Positions 45,131 through 55,053 of a stretch of 64,000 nucleotides of DNA are shown one piece after another. The notes beneath the pieces are model-generated. The model was not told the origin of the DNA, made no database searches, and worked only from the letters and a program-made list of their open reading frames with translations. The DNA comes from Halomonas borealis (lineage in GTDB: Bacteria > Pseudomonadota > Gammaproteobacteria > Pseudomonadales > Halomonadaceae). The translations under genes were made by a program, and so were the position numbers. How positions within the stretch are numbered: position 1 is the stretch's first letter; every line of letters begins with the position of its first letter. The DNA lies in assembly GCF_004798905.1 (NCBI RefSeq), contig NZ_SDMO01000010.1, positions 1 through 64,000 of the forward strand, read 5' to 3'.

Positions 45131-48100
45131 ATGAAACGGATGCTCATCAACGCGACCCAGCCCGAAGAGCTGCGCGTCGCCCTGGTCGATGGACAACGCC
45201 TGTACGACCTGGACATCGAATCCGGTGCCCGGGAACAGAAGAAAGCCAACATCTATCGCGGCAAGATCACCCGCGTGGAACCCTCCCTCGAAGCGGCCTT
45301 CGTCGATTTCGGCGCAGATCGCCATGGCTTCTTGCCCCTCAAGGAAATCTCCCGCGAGTACTTCCTCAAGGAAACCTCGGGCCGCCCCAACATCAAGGAA
45401 GTGCTCAAGGAAGGCCAGGAAGTCATCGTCCAGGTCGACAAGGAGGAGCGTGGTAACAAGGGCGCGGCCCTGACCACCTTCATCAGCCTGGCCGGGCGCT
45501 TTTTGGTGCTGATGCCCAACAACCCTCGGGCCGGCGGCATCTCGCGACGCATCGAGGGCGAGGAGCGCGCTCAGCTCAAGGACGCCATGAGCCAGCTGAC
45601 CGTGCCCGACAAGATGGGCCTGATCGTGCGCACCGCCGGCATCGGGCGTAACCCCGAGGAGCTGCAATGGGACCTCGACTACCTGGTGCAGGTCTGGGAG
45701 TCGATCACCGAGGAAGCCGGTAAGCGGTCCGCCCCCTTCCTGATCTACCGCGAGTCCAACGTCATCATCCGCGCCATGCGCGACTATCTGCGCCAGGACA
45801 TCGGCGAGGTGTTGATCGACAGCGAGCAGGTTCATCAGGAAGCGCTCGGCTTCATCCGCCAGGTGATGCCCTCCTACCAGCAGAAGATCAAGCGCTACGC
45901 CGACGAGGTCCCGCTGTTCTCGCGCTTCCAGATCGAATCCCAGATCGAGACCGCCTACGAGCGCGAGGTCAAGCTGCCCTCCGGCGGCTCGATCGTCATC
46001 GACCATACCGAGGCACTGGTCTCCATCGACATCAACTCGGCCCGCGCCACCCGCGGCAGTGATATCGAGGAGACCGCGCTGCAGACCAACAGCGAGGCGG
46101 CCGACGAGATCGCCCGCCAGTTGCGCCTGCGCGACATCGGCGGCCTGGTGGTCATCGACTTCATCGACATGAGCCCGGCGCGCAACCAGCGTGAGGTCGA
46201 GAACCGCATGCGCGATGCGCTCAAGCTCGATCGTGCCCGGGTGCAGATCGGTCGCATCTCCCGCTTCGGACTGATGGAAATGTCCCGCCAACGGCTGCGC
46301 CCCTCGCTGGGTGAGACCAGCGGCGTGGTCTGCCCGCGCTGCGACGGCCAGGGCACCATCCGCGACGTGCGCTCCATCTCGCTATCGATCATGCGCCTGA
46401 TCGAGGAAGAGGCGATGAAGGAGCGCAGCGCCCAGATTCGCGCCATCCTCCCGGTGCCGGTCGCCACCTACCTGCTCAACGAGAAGCGCACGACGCTGGC
46501 CGACATCGAGCGTCGCCAGGGCGTACGCGTGGTGATGCTGCCCAACCCCGAGATGGACACGCCCCACTACGACGTACAGCGTCTACGCGACGACCATGTC
46601 GACGAGGAAGGCACCGCCAGCCTGCCCAGCCACGAGCTGCCTACGGCCACCGAGGTCGGCAAGGAGCCCGAGGCCGCCTTCGGCAAGCCGGTGCAGCGCG
46701 ACGAAGCCGCGGTGAAGACCGTGGTGCACCACGACCCGGCGCCCGCCTCCCTGCTGCAGGAAGAGCCCGCCGCGCCGAGCGAGGCGAAGCCCAATAAGCC
46801 CAAGGCCGCCGCATCGGCCGAGCCGAAAGCCAAGCCCGCCGAGAAACCGGCCCACAAGCCGGCCCCCACGGCGAAGCCCAGCGCCGCCACGTCGGCCGCT
46901 CGCGAGGGGGTTCTGAGCCGCCTGGCCAAGGGTTTCTCGCGTCTGCTGAGCGGCGAAGAATCCGCCCAGCCGAGCCAGCCGCCCCGCCAATCCGAGCGTG
47001 GCACGCAATCGAGCCAGCGCCAGGCCAATGCCTCTCGCACGGCCGGCGACAACGGCGGTCGCCAGGAGCAGCGCGGCGAGGGCAACAAGACCGGCGACAA
47101 CCGTTCCGGTGGTGGTAATGGCCGCCAGCGCAACAACCGGCGTGGCGGTCAGCGCCAGGAACGCGGCGACCAACGCGACGAGTCGCGCAACAACGGCAAG
47201 CCGCAGCGCCAAGGCGACGGCAAGCCCCGCAACGACAAGTCCGAACAGGCCGACAAGAGCGGCGGCCAAGGCCGTGGCGGTCGTGGTCGCGGCCAGCGCC
47301 AGGACGACGGTCGTCAGCAGGCCGAGGGCCGCAAGCCTCAGGAAAGCAATAACCCGGCGCGCAAGCCCCAGGGCGGCAAGCCGCAACAGGGTGGCAAGTC
47401 TCAGGACACCAAGCCTCAGGAAGGCAAGGGTCAGGACCGCAAGGCCGAGCCGACCAAGCCCGAGCGCCCCCAGGATGATGGCGCGGCCGTCGCGACGGAT
47501 ACCACGCCGAAACGCACGCGCAACAACCCGCGCCGGCGTCGTCGCCAGCACGCCCTGAACCCGGACGCGGTCGCCGAGCAGCAACGCCTGCAGGCCGAGG
47601 CCGCCAAGGCCGAGACCCAGCCCGAAGAGGCCAAGTCCGAGGCACCCCAGGCCGAGGCGAAAGCCGAAGCACCCGAGGCCGAAGCCAAGCCGCAGCCGAA
47701 GGCCGAGGCGAAAGCCGAAGCGCCCAAGTCCGAAGCCAAGCCAGAGCCGAAGGCCGAAGCGCCCAAGTCCGAAGCCAAGCCGGAGCCGAAGGCCGAAGCG
47801 CCCAAGTCCGAAGCCAAGCCAGAGCCGAAGGCCGAAGCGCCCCAGGCCGAGGCCAAGCCGCAGCCGAAGGCCGAAGCGCCCAAGTCCGAAGCCAAGCCAG
47901 AGCCGAAGGCCGAAGCGCCCAAGCCCGAGGTCAAGCCGGAGCCGAAGGCCGAAGCGAAAGCCGAAGCGCCCCAGGCCGAAACTAAGCCGCAGCCGAAGGC
48001 CGAGGCCAAGACTGAGGCAGCCGAGGTCAAGCCGGAGCCGAAGGCCGAAGCGAAAGCCGAAGCGCCCCAGGCCGAGGCCAAGCCGGAGCCGAAGGCCGAA

Positions 48101-48325
48101 GCGAAAGCCGAAGCGCCCCAGGCCGAGGCCAAGCCGGAGCCGAAAGCCGAAGCGCCCAAGTCCGAAGCCAAGCCGGAACCGCAAGCCGAGGCTCAGCCCG
48201 AAGAGACCAAGCCGGAGCCGCAGGCCAAGGCGAAAGACGAGACGCCGCATCGCCGCCGTCGCGCCCATAACGACCCACGAGAAATCCGTCGTCGGGAACA
48301 GGAGGCTAAGCGGCAGGAAGGCTGA
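45131..48325 (+). CDS. rne: Ribonuclease E
   Basis: The main endoribonuclease for mRNA decay and rRNA/tRNA processing, and scaffold of the degradosome. The 1064-residue product starts [20 protein letters not shown]. The catalytic half has the S1 domain (about 35-120), the DNase I-like domain with Mg-binding aspartates in [14 protein letters not shown] and VVIDFIDM, and the zinc-link CPRCDGQG. The C-terminal half (from about residue 520) is disordered: basic Arg/Gly/Gln-rich stretches, then a long Lys-Glu-Ala-Pro repeat. Terminated by a strong hairpin. Confidence 0.97.
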   Translation: MKRMLINATQPEELRVALVDGQRLYDLDIESGAREQKKANIYRGKITRVEPSLEAAFVDFGADRHGFLPLKEISREYFLKETSGRPNIKEVLKEGQEVIVQVDKEERGNKGAALTTFISLAGRFLVLMPNNPRAGGISRRIEGEERAQLKDAMSQLTVPDKMGLIVRTAGIGRNPEELQWDLDYLVQVWESITEEAGKRSAPFLIYRESNVIIRAMRDYLRQDIGEVLIDSEQVHQEALGFIRQVMPSYQQKIKRYADEVPLFSRFQIESQIETAYEREVKLPSGGSIVIDHTEALVSIDINSARATRGSDIEETALQTNSEAADEIARQLRLRDIGGLVVIDFIDMSPARNQREVENRMRDALKLDRARVQIGRISRFGLMEMSRQRLRPSLGETSGVVCPRCDGQGTIRDVRSISLSIMRLIEEEAMKERSAQIRAILPVPVATYLLNEKRTTLADIERRQGVRVVMLPNPEMDTPHYDVQRLRDDHVDEEGTASLPSHELPTATEVGKEPEAAFGKPVQRDEAAVKTVVHHDPAPASLLQEEPAAPSEAKPNKPKAAASAEPKAKPAEKPAHKPAPTAKPSAATSAAREGVLSRLAKGFSRLLSGEESAQPSQPPRQSERGTQSSQRQANASRTAGDNGGRQEQRGEGNKTGDNRSGGGNGRQRNNRRGGQRQERGDQRDESRNNGKPQRQGDGKPRNDKSEQADKSGGQGRGGRGRGQRQDDGRQQAEGRKPQESNNPARKPQGGKPQQGGKSQDTKPQEGKGQDRKAEPTKPERPQDDGAAVATDTTPKRTRNNPRRRRRQHALNPDAVAEQQRLQAEAAKAETQPEEAKSEAPQAEAKAEAPEAEAKPQPKAEAKAEAPKSEAKPEPKAEAPKSEAKPEPKAEAPKSEAKPEPKAEAPQAEAKPQPKAEAPKSEAKPEPKAEAPKPEVKPEPKAEAKAEAPQAETKPQPKAEAKTEAAEVKPEPKAEAKAEAPQAEAKPEPKAEAKAEAPQAEAKPEPKAEAPKSEAKPEPQAEAQPEETKPEPQAKAKDETPHRRRRAHNDPREIRRREQEAKRQEG
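47641..48210 (+). repeat. 13-codon repeat array in RNase E tail
   Basis: Repeating 39-base units encode variants of [13 protein letters not shown], interrupted by shorter AKAEAPQAE units, for about 190 residues. Adjacent copies are nearly identical at the DNA level, so the array probably changes length by slippage or recombination. It encodes an alternating-charge, proline-rich disordered tail. Confidence 0.85.
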
Positions 48326-48348
48326 TCCTGACGCTACCCCCTGAAAGC

Positions 48349-48380
48349 AAACGCCCGTGGCCATTGGCCACGGGCGTTTT
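48349..48380 (+). terminator. Terminator after rne
   Basis: ACGCCCGTGGCC and its exact complement form a 12-bp stem with an ATT loop, extended by A:T pairs and followed by TTTT. It lies 24 bases after the rne stop. Confidence 0.92.
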
Positions 48381-48415
48381 CGTCGGTCACGGAAAAAATC
48401 GAACGGTAGCGCTAG

Positions 48416-48676
48416 GCGTTGTCTGAAAAGTCGTCGAGCAAAGGCTAGGGCTAGGCCCGCTCCAGACGGGCTCGCGCACTTCCCACATCCATGTGGGGCG
48501 CAAGACAAGAATCAGCGACAAATCGACAGGGGTTGCCAATTTGGGCAGCTCCGCTGCTCGAAGAGCGAATGACAGGATGTCGCTCGTCAAAAGCCGGAGT
48601 TTACGGAGTGCCAATGGGGACTTTGAGCTGATTGTTAGCGTGGCATGGCCGAGCGCAGACGGTTTTCAGACATTGC
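48416..48676. mobile_element. MITE-like element or insertion-sequence remnant
   Basis: A 261-base non-coding stretch bounded by inverted ends, GCGTTGTCTGAAAA (48416-48429) and its counterpart at 48663-48676, and flanked on each side by CTAG (48412-48415 and 48677-48680), so 16 of 18 positions match as inverted repeats including the flank. Base composition is lower in G+C than the neighbourhood. Internal hairpins include CCCACAT/ATGTGGG (48482-48497). No transposase is encoded. It occupies the whole gap between the rne terminator and the murB stop. Confidence 0.65.
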
Positions 48677-49708
48677 CTAGGTCTCGCCTTCGCCTTCTCC
48701 CACCAGCCGGGGCTCACGCTCCAGCGCCACGGCGAAGCGGCGCTCCACCCTCTCGGCAATACTCGCGGCGAAGGCCAACAGTCCGGCCGCGTCGCCACCG
48801 CCATGATGGACCAGCACCAGGGCCTGACGGTCGTGGACCGCGAAGGGACCGTCACGCCAGCCCTTGAGCCCGCAACGATCGATCAGCCAGCCGGCCGCCA
48901 GCTTGGTGCGGCCATCCGCCAACGGGTAGCCGGGCATGTCGGGGTGCACCGCGCGCAGCGCCGCCGCACGCTCCGCGGAGACCACCGGGTTCTTGAAGAA
49001 GCTCCCGGCATTACCGAGCACCGCCGGGTCCGGCAACTTCTCACGACGCACCGCACACACGGCCTCGGCCACCTCGAGCGGCGTAGGTGACGCCCCGACC
49101 CGGCGCGCCAGGTCGCCGTAACCGAGCCTCGGCTCGCCCCGACGCGAGACCCGCAACACCAGCCGGGTGATCACCACCCGCCCCGCCAGGGCATGCTTGA
49201 AGACGCTGTCGCGATAGCCGAAGCCACACGCCTGCGCGTCCAGCACCGCCTCGCGGCCATCGTCGAGACGGACGAGATGCACCGCCTCGAGCACCTCCGC
49301 CAGCTCGACGCCATAGGCACCGATGTTCTGGATCGGCGCCGCGCCACAGTGGCCGGGGATCAGCGCCAGGTTCTCCAGCCCCCAGAGGCCTCGCTCGGCC
49401 AACGCCATGACCAGCTCGTGCCACACCACGCCGGCCTCGACATGGACCCGCACGGCGTCGCCCTCGGCCTCTTCCAGCCACCATGCACGCAGGGCCGGCT
49501 GGACCACCAACCCGGGCAGCGTGGCGGGCAATATCAGGTTGCTACCACCGCCCAGCACCAGGGTCGGCCAGCCCGACCGGCAGGCCAATGCCAGGGCCTC
49601 ACCGAGCTCGGCGGCGCTGCGCGGGGCGACGAAGCGTTCGGCACGACAGGCGAGCCCCAGCGTATTGGCCGAGGTCAGGTCATGATCGGCGAGGACCGTC
49701 AGGCTCAA
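48677..49708 (-). CDS. murB: UDP-N-acetylenolpyruvoylglucosamine reductase
   Basis: Reduces the enolpyruvyl group to form UDP-MurNAc. The 343-residue E. coli-type (type I) flavoenzyme has LGGGSNLIL, IPGHCGAAPIQNIGAYGVE (His-Cys where most relatives have Thr/Leu-Val), CGFGYRDSVFK, NAGSFFKNP with the catalytic serine, and the final glutamate region EREPRLVG. Its TAG stop is formed by the CTAG flank of the adjacent MITE-like element. It overlaps the phosphatase gene by four bases. Confidence 0.95.
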   Translation of the reverse strand: MSLTVLADHDLTSANTLGLACRAERFVAPRSAAELGEALALACRSGWPTLVLGGGSNLILPATLPGLVVQPALRAWWLEEAEGDAVRVHVEAGVVWHELVMALAERGLWGLENLALIPGHCGAAPIQNIGAYGVELAEVLEAVHLVRLDDGREAVLDAQACGFGYRDSVFKHALAGRVVITRLVLRVSRRGEPRLGYGDLARRVGASPTPLEVAEAVCAVRREKLPDPAVLGNAGSFFKNPVVSAERAAALRAVHPDMPGYPLADGRTKLAAGWLIDRCGLKGWRDGPFAVHDRQALVLVHHGGGDAAGLLAFAASIAERVERRFAVALEREPRLVGEGEGET

Positions 49709-50184
49709 GCGTCACGCTCCAGGCGGCGACGCAGCTCCGCGACCAGGCCGTTCGAGGCCGCCTCGACCAGGTCCAGCACCGTCTCGAAGCCCTCGTCGCC
49801 ACCGTAGTAGGGGTCCGGCACCGCGCGTTCGGGCAGCCCGGCGAAGGCCAGAAAGAGCCCCAGGTGTGCCTCGACGCCGCCCGGACGGCGTGCCTCCAGC
49901 GCGGCCAGGTTGTCGTGGTCCATGGCCAGCAGATAGTCGTAGCGGATGAAGTCGTCATCCTCCAGCTGGCGGGCCCGCTGGGCGGAGATATCGAGCCCGC
50001 GCGAGGCCGCGGCGGCCTGGGCCCTGACATCCGGAGCCTTGCCCGCGTGCCAGGAACCGATACCGCAGGAATCGACCTCGATGCGATCGGCGAGCCCCGC
50101 CTCCTCCAGCTGGCGACGCAGCATGCCCTCGGCGGTAGGCGAACGACAGATATTGCCCAGGCAGACGAACAGCACCCGCATCAC
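49705..50184 (-). CDS. Low-molecular-weight protein tyrosine phosphatase
   Basis: The 159-residue protein has the P-loop [14 protein letters not shown] (catalytic Cys8 region) and the general-acid loop VPDPYYGG. Such enzymes dephosphorylate tyrosine kinases of polysaccharide export or arginine phosphates; the substrate here is unknown. The conserved position between kdsB and murB is shared with pseudomonads. It overlaps both neighbours by four bases. Confidence 0.93.
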   Translation of the reverse strand: MMRVLFVCLGNICRSPTAEGMLRRQLEEAGLADRIEVDSCGIGSWHAGKAPDVRAQAAAASRGLDISAQRARQLEDDDFIRYDYLLAMDHDNLAALEARRPGGVEAHLGLFLAFAGLPERAVPDPYYGGDEGFETVLDLVEAASNGLVAELRRRLERDA

Positions 50185-50957
50185 GCCTCCCCTTCCGCAT
50201 GCCCCAGGATCTCGCGAACCCGGGCAAGGTCCTCGGCGGTGTCCACCCCGGCCGGATGCGGCTCCCGGGACAACGCGACCTGGATGGCATGGCCATGCTG
50301 CAGGGCACGCAACTGCTCGAGCTGTTCGAGCTGTTCGAGCGCCGAGGGCGACCAGTGGCGATACTCGGCGAGGAAACTCGCGCGGTAGGCGTAGAGGCCG
50401 ATATGACGCAGCCAGGCATCGGTCTCGAGCAGCTCGGGCCGGGCGGCGAAGGTGTCGCGATCCCAGGGGATGGGCGCACGGGAGAAGTACAGCGCGCGCC
50501 CGGAGAGTGCGCGCACCACCTTGACCACGTTGGGATTGAACAGCGTCTCGACATCGCCGATCGGCTCGGCCAGGGTGGCGATCGAGGCGCCGGGGTCGTC
50601 CATGAGGCGGGCCGCCACCTGATCGATCAAGGCAGACGGCAGCAGCGGCTCGTCGCCCTGGACATTGACCAGCACGGCGTCGTCGGAAAGCCCCAGGCGT
50701 TCGGCCACCTCGGCCAGGCGATCGGTACCCGACGGATGATCGTCGCGGGTCATCACCACCTCGGCACCCAGCGACGCGAGGCCTGCCTCGATGCGCGGAT
50801 CATCGGTGGCCACCACCACACGGCCGGCGGCGCTGGCCGCCGCCCGGCGCCAGACATGCGCCACCATCGGCTCGCCGGCGATATCGAGCAACGGTTTACC
50901 CGGCAGACGGCTAGACGCGAAACGCGCCGGAATCACGGCGATGAAATCCTGCATCAT
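50181..50957 (-). CDS. kdsB: 3-deoxy-manno-octulosonate cytidylyltransferase
   Basis: Activates KDO as CMP-KDO for lipid A glycosylation. The 258-residue protein has [55 protein letters not shown] and HIGLYAYR. Near residue 205 it carries a tandem LEQ-LEQ-LEQ encoded by a 9-base direct repeat (around 50316-50341), at a site where relatives usually have fewer units. Overlaps the phosphatase gene. Confidence 0.97.
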   Translation of the reverse strand: MMQDFIAVIPARFASSRLPGKPLLDIAGEPMVAHVWRRAAASAAGRVVVATDDPRIEAGLASLGAEVVMTRDDHPSGTDRLAEVAERLGLSDDAVLVNVQGDEPLLPSALIDQVAARLMDDPGASIATLAEPIGDVETLFNPNVVKVVRALSGRALYFSRAPIPWDRDTFAARPELLETDAWLRHIGLYAYRASFLAEYRHWSPSALEQLEQLEQLRALQHGHAIQVALSREPHPAGVDTAEDLARVREILGHAEGEA

Positions 50958-50963
50958 GCCTCC

Positions 50964-51167
50964 TCAGCCCTCGGCGCCGGTCGACGGCGGCAGTTTCTCG
51001 TCCACATCCAGGGCCCGCGCCTCGTCGGGCAGCATCACCGGGATACCGTCGCGCACGGAATAGGCCAGGCCGTCGTAGCGACAGACCAACTCGCCTGCCT
51101 CACGATCATAGACCAGCTTGCCCTTGCACAACGGGCAGATCAGCATCGCCAGCAGTTGCTTGTCCAT
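50964..51167 (-). CDS. Trm112/YcaR family small zinc-ribbon protein
   Basis: A 67-residue protein with [11 protein letters not shown] and one further cysteine ([19 protein letters not shown]). The bacterial family (DUF343/YcaR) commonly sits between lpxK and kdsB, as here, and resembles the eukaryotic methyltransferase activator Trm112. Its bacterial role is uncertain. The C-terminal tail is slightly longer than usual. Confidence 0.93.
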   Translation of the reverse strand: MDKQLLAMLICPLCKGKLVYDREAGELVCRYDGLAYSVRDGIPVMLPDEARALDVDEKLPPSTGAEG

Positions 51168-51224
51168 CTCTCACGCCTCCGGAATCAGCATCGACGACCG
51201 CCTGAACGGCGGCCGCCAGGAAAG

Positions 51225-52220
51225 TCACAGCGTCGCCAGGCGCTCGTCCAGCCAGGCGACGAATTCAGGATCGGGCAGCGCCTCCACCTCCAACACCCAG
51301 GCCTCGTCTGCCTCCAACTCGCGGCACTTGACCGCGTCCTTGGCGGTCATCACCAACGGGCGACCGTCCGCGAAGGTCAGGTCATCGGCATTGAAGCGAT
51401 GATGGTCGGCGAAGGGATGCGTCCAATGGGCGATCCCCAGCTCCTTGAGCGTCTCGAAGAAGCGCGCCGGGCGGCCGATACCGGCCAGGGCGTGCACCGG
51501 CGCCACGAACGGCGTCGGCATCACCGCCCGACGATCACCGCCGCCCAGCGGGCGCCAGCCGGCCGGCGCGAGGCGCATGCGATAGCGGCCGTCGAGGGCG
51601 GTGTCGCGAGGCGTGCCGTTGACCATCACGGCATCCACCGTCGACAGCCGCTCGAGCGGCTCACGCAGCGGGCCGGCCGGCAGGCAGCGGCCGTTGCCGA
51701 GCCCCCGGTGGCCATCCACCACCACCAGCTCGAGGTCACGGCCCAGCGGCAGATGCTGCAGGCCGTCATCGGACAGCAGGATATCGCAGCCTGCCTCCAC
51801 CAGCCGCCGGGCACCCCGCGGGCGATCGGGGTCGACCACCACCGGCACGCCGGTCTGATCCGCCAGCATGCGGGGCTCGTCGCCACAGGCCGAGGCCGGG
51901 GTCTCGACATCGACCCACAATGGATAGCGCTCCGCCCGACCGCCGTAACCCCGCGATAGGATGCCCGGCGTCCAACCGCCCTCCTCGAGATGGCGCGCCA
52001 GCCAGGCCACCAACGGCGACTTGCCGGTGCCGCCCAGGGTGATGTTGCCCACCACCACGACCGGCACCGGGGCGCGCCAGACCTTGCGCCGGCCCTCGGC
52101 GTAGGCACGGATCCGACGCGCCACCACCCGACGATAGAGCCGTTCCAGTGGGCGCAGCGGCCACAGCCAGAAGGCTCCCGCGTAGGCCGCCTCGAGCCAG
52201 CGCTCACCGAATCCCTTCAT
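51225..52220 (-). CDS. lpxK: Tetraacyldisaccharide 4'-kinase
   Basis: Phosphorylates the lipid A disaccharide at the 4' position at the inner membrane. The 331-residue product begins MKGFGERWLEAAYAGAFWLW at ATG 52220, overlapping the msbA stop by four bases. It has the membrane-proximal N-terminal helix, the Walker A VGNITLGGTGKSPL, ILSRGYGG, DDGLQHLPLGRD and HPFADHHRF motifs. A 60-codon upstream extension is msbA shadow. Confidence 0.96.
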   Translation of the reverse strand: MKGFGERWLEAAYAGAFWLWPLRPLERLYRRVVARRIRAYAEGRRKVWRAPVPVVVVGNITLGGTGKSPLVAWLARHLEEGGWTPGILSRGYGGRAERYPLWVDVETPASACGDEPRMLADQTGVPVVVDPDRPRGARRLVEAGCDILLSDDGLQHLPLGRDLELVVVDGHRGLGNGRCLPAGPLREPLERLSTVDAVMVNGTPRDTALDGRYRMRLAPAGWRPLGGGDRRAVMPTPFVAPVHALAGIGRPARFFETLKELGIAHWTHPFADHHRFNADDLTFADGRPLVMTAKDAVKCRELEADEAWVLEVEALPDPEFVAWLDERLATL

Positions 52221-53962
52221 GCCGGCCCGGCATCCTGGAACTGCAGGCGGTGCAGCGCCGCATAGGCGCCCTCGCGCGCCAGCAACTCGGCATGGCTGCC
52301 CTGCTCGACGATCTCGCCGCCCTCCATCACCAGGATGCGATCGGCCCGCTCGATGGTCGAGAGCCGATGCGCGATGACGAAGGTGGTGCGATCGCGACAC
52401 ACCTCCTCCAGGGCCGCCTGGATATAACGCTCGGACTCGGTATCCAGCGCCGAGGTCGCCTCGTCGAGGATCAACAACGGCGCATCCTTGAAGATCGCCC
52501 GGGCGATGGCCAGGCGCTGGCGCTGGCCGCCGGAGAGCATCACGCCGTTCTCGCCCACCACGGTGGCATAGCCCTGGGGCATGCGTTCGATGAACTCATG
52601 CGCGTGAGCGGCCCGTGCCGCGGCTTCGATCGCCGCCGGATCGGGGTCATCGATGCCATAGGCAATGTTGCCGGCGATGCTGGCGTTGAACAGCGTGACC
52701 TGCTGGGAGACCAGGGCGATGCTGCGACGCAGCGGCTGCAGCTTGAAGTCCTCGATCGGCACGCCGTCCAGGCGAATGCGTCCCGCCGTCGGCCGATAAA
52801 AGCGTGGCATCAGCCCCATCAGGGTCGACTTGCCGCTGCCCGAGCGGCCGACGATGGCCACCATCTCGCCGGGGCTGACCTCCAGATCGATGCCCTTGAG
52901 CACCTCCGGCTGATCGGCGCCATAGGCGAAGCGCACGCCCTCGAGGCTGACCCGCCCCTCGAGCCGACCCGGCTCGCGCTGGCCACCATCATCCTCGAGG
53001 GAGATATCCAGCAGGCCGAACAGCTCACCGGCCGCGGCCAGTCCCTTCTGGATCGTGGCATTGATCTCGGTGAGTTGGCGCACCGGCTTGGCCATCAGCG
53101 ACGCCGCGGTGATGAAGGCGACGAATTCACCGGGGGTCATGTCGTCCAGCATCGCCGGCGACATGGCCAACCACACCAGTATCGCCAGGGACAGCGCCAC
53201 CAGCAGCTGGATCACCGGCGTGCTGGTGGCCTTGGTCAGGGCCTCCTTCATGCTCTGGCGACGGTTGACCTCGCTGGCCTCGGCGAAGCGGGCCTTCTCG
53301 AAGGCCTCGGCGCCATGGGTGCGCACCACCCGATAACCGGATAGCGCCTCGGAGGCCACGTGGGTCACATCGCCCATGGAACGCTGGATACGCCGCGAGA
53401 TGCGTCGGAAACGCTTGCTGGCATAGCTCACCACGCCGCCGATCAGCGGGGTGACCGCCAGGAACAGCAGGGTCAGCATCCAGTTGGTCCAGAGCAGGTA
53501 AGCCACCAGGCCGATCACGAACAACCCCTCGCGCAGCAGGATGGTGATCGCCTTGGTGGCGGCCCCGGTCACCTGCTCGACGTGATAGGTGACCCGTGAG
53601 ATCAGGTGTCCCGTGGAATGCTCGTCGAAGAAGCGCCCCGGCAGGTGCAGCATGTGGCCGAAGACGTCGCAACGCAGCGCGTGGACCAGGTTCCGCGCGA
53701 CGCTGCTCATGAAATAGGTGCCGAGGAAGGTGCCCAGTCCGCGGGTCGCGAACATGCCGACCACGAACAACGGCAGCATCAGGCGGAAGGCGGCGTCCGG
53801 TTGTTGGATGCCGTCGATCAGCCGCTTCATCATCTCGGCCAGCGCCGTACTGGAGGCGGCATAGATGGCATAGCCGACGACAGCCAGGGCGAAGGCTTTC
53901 CAATGGGGCTTCACATAGCCCAGCAGACGCTTGTAGAGGGTCCAGCCCGAGTGTTCGCTCAC
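52217..53962 (-). CDS. msbA: Lipid A export ATP-binding/permease MsbA
   Basis: Flips lipid A-core across the inner membrane. The 581-residue half-transporter has six N-terminal membrane segments, then an ABC domain with Walker A VGRSGSGKST, the Q-loop, signature LSGGQRQRLAIARA, Walker B LLILDEATSALD and the switch histidine in IAHRLST. It lies between exbD and lpxK with ATGA overlaps on both sides, so the four genes are probably one translationally coupled unit. Confidence 0.97.
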   Translation of the reverse strand: MSEHSGWTLYKRLLGYVKPHWKAFALAVVGYAIYAASSTALAEMMKRLIDGIQQPDAAFRLMLPLFVVGMFATRGLGTFLGTYFMSSVARNLVHALRCDVFGHMLHLPGRFFDEHSTGHLISRVTYHVEQVTGAATKAITILLREGLFVIGLVAYLLWTNWMLTLLFLAVTPLIGGVVSYASKRFRRISRRIQRSMGDVTHVASEALSGYRVVRTHGAEAFEKARFAEASEVNRRQSMKEALTKATSTPVIQLLVALSLAILVWLAMSPAMLDDMTPGEFVAFITAASLMAKPVRQLTEINATIQKGLAAAGELFGLLDISLEDDGGQREPGRLEGRVSLEGVRFAYGADQPEVLKGIDLEVSPGEMVAIVGRSGSGKSTLMGLMPRFYRPTAGRIRLDGVPIEDFKLQPLRRSIALVSQQVTLFNASIAGNIAYGIDDPDPAAIEAAARAAHAHEFIERMPQGYATVVGENGVMLSGGQRQRLAIARAIFKDAPLLILDEATSALDTESERYIQAALEEVCRDRTTFVIAHRLSTIERADRILVMEGGEIVEQGSHAELLAREGAYAALHRLQFQDAGPA

Positions 53963-54381
53963 GGTGTCTCCGCTTCAGAATGTGTCGCCTCGGCGGTGGC
54001 GATTCGCACCCGCCGAATGTCCAGGGCGCCGGCCCGGTCGAGCACCCGCACCACGTCGGCGTGGGTCGCGCGGGCGTCGGCCTCGATCACAAGCCCGTGC
54101 TCGCGAGCGGCCGGGGCGGCGTCGCTCAACGCCACGGCCAGCTGTCCCGCCGTCAGGCGCCGGCCACCCAGGCGATACCCATCGTCGGGGGTGACCACCA
54201 CCGTCACCGCACTGGCCCCGGCGGTGCCTCCGGCGACGCCCTCGGGGAGTTCCAACTCGAGCGCCCGGCGGGTCTCGAAGGTGGTCGAGACCATGAAGAA
54301 GATCAGCAGCAGGAAGACCACATCAATCAGCGGGGTCAGGTTGATGTCCACCGCCTCGCGCCGCCTGCGCGGCACCCTCAT
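53959..54381 (-). CDS. exbD: ExbD/TolR family protein (LPS cluster)
   Basis: A 140-residue protein starting MRVPRRRREAVDINLTPLID at ATG 54381, with one membrane segment carrying the essential Asp (NLTPLIDVVFLLLIFFMV) and a periplasmic domain. Only 4-base overlaps separate it from exbB and msbA. It is clearly distinct in sequence from the TonB2-operon ExbD. A role in powering an unspecified envelope process with its partner ExbB is inferred. Confidence 0.94.
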   Translation of the reverse strand: MRVPRRRREAVDINLTPLIDVVFLLLIFFMVSTTFETRRALELELPEGVAGGTAGASAVTVVVTPDDGYRLGGRRLTAGQLAVALSDAAPAAREHGLVIEADARATHADVVRVLDRAGALDIRRVRIATAEATHSEAETP

Positions 54382-55049
54382 GGGAGCTCTCCCTTCCCCG
54401 CGGGGCGCCCGGCCGACTCGTGGCGCTCCGCCAGCGTCAGCTCGCCGTCGTGATGGGCCAGGCATTCCACCACCTGGCCGGCCTGCGCCTCGATGCGCAG
54501 CGTGATGTCCTCGATCCGCCGCTGGAAGTAGCGATGGAAGATCAGCGCGGGAATCGCCACGCTCAGGCCTGCCGCGGTCGTCACCAGCGCCCGGGAGATG
54601 CCACCGGCCAGATCGGCGGTGCGCTCACCGCCGTCGCTTGCGACCAGTACCGCGAAGACCTCGATCATGCCCACCACGGTGCCCAACAGCCCGATCAGCG
54701 GCGCGATCGAGGCGACGGTGCCGAGCGGGCTCAGGAAGCGCTCCATGTCGTGCACCACCGCCGTGGCGGCCTCCTGGAAGCGTGCCCGGACCTGCTCGTG
54801 ACCGAGCCGCGCATGGCGTAAACCGGCCGCCAGCACGCCGCCGAGCGGCGAATGACGCGCCAGCCAGTCGAGATCGACCTGGCCACGCGCCACCTGGGAG
54901 CCGACCTCCTCGGCGAGGCCTCGCGGGGCGATACGCGCGGCGCGCAGCGCCCACAGGCGCTCGACCACGATGGCCACCGCCACCAGCGAACAGCCGAGCA
55001 ACGGCACCATCAGCCAGCCCCCGGCGATCAGGGCCTCCATCAGGGTCAT
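54378..55049 (-). CDS. exbB: ExbB/TolQ family protein (LPS cluster)
   Basis: A 223-residue MotA/TolQ/ExbB family protein with three membrane segments (about 10-30, 110-135, 150-175) and the LIGLLGTVVGMIEVF signature. GGAGG precedes ATG 55049 (ATG 55040 is an alternative). It begins five bases after comEC and overlaps exbD. No tonB lies next to it, so it may pair with a TonB encoded elsewhere, or act alone. Confidence 0.94.
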   Translation of the reverse strand: MTLMEALIAGGWLMVPLLGCSLVAVAIVVERLWALRAARIAPRGLAEEVGSQVARGQVDLDWLARHSPLGGVLAAGLRHARLGHEQVRARFQEAATAVVHDMERFLSPLGTVASIAPLIGLLGTVVGMIEVFAVLVASDGGERTADLAGGISRALVTTAAGLSVAIPALIFHRYFQRRIEDITLRIEAQAGQVVECLAHHDGELTLAERHESAGRPAGKGELP

Positions 55050-55053
55050 GGGG

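Noticed and set aside
44564-46291. Upstream open-frame extension that would make RluC an 891-residue protein
   Set aside because: It is antisense to the conserved catalytic part of rne; the RluC family starts near 44563 where a ribosome-binding site exists.
46583-48508. 641-codon minus-strand open frame rich in Leu/Gly/Arg repeats
   Set aside because: It is the complement of the low-complexity rne tail and has no plausible start or homology.
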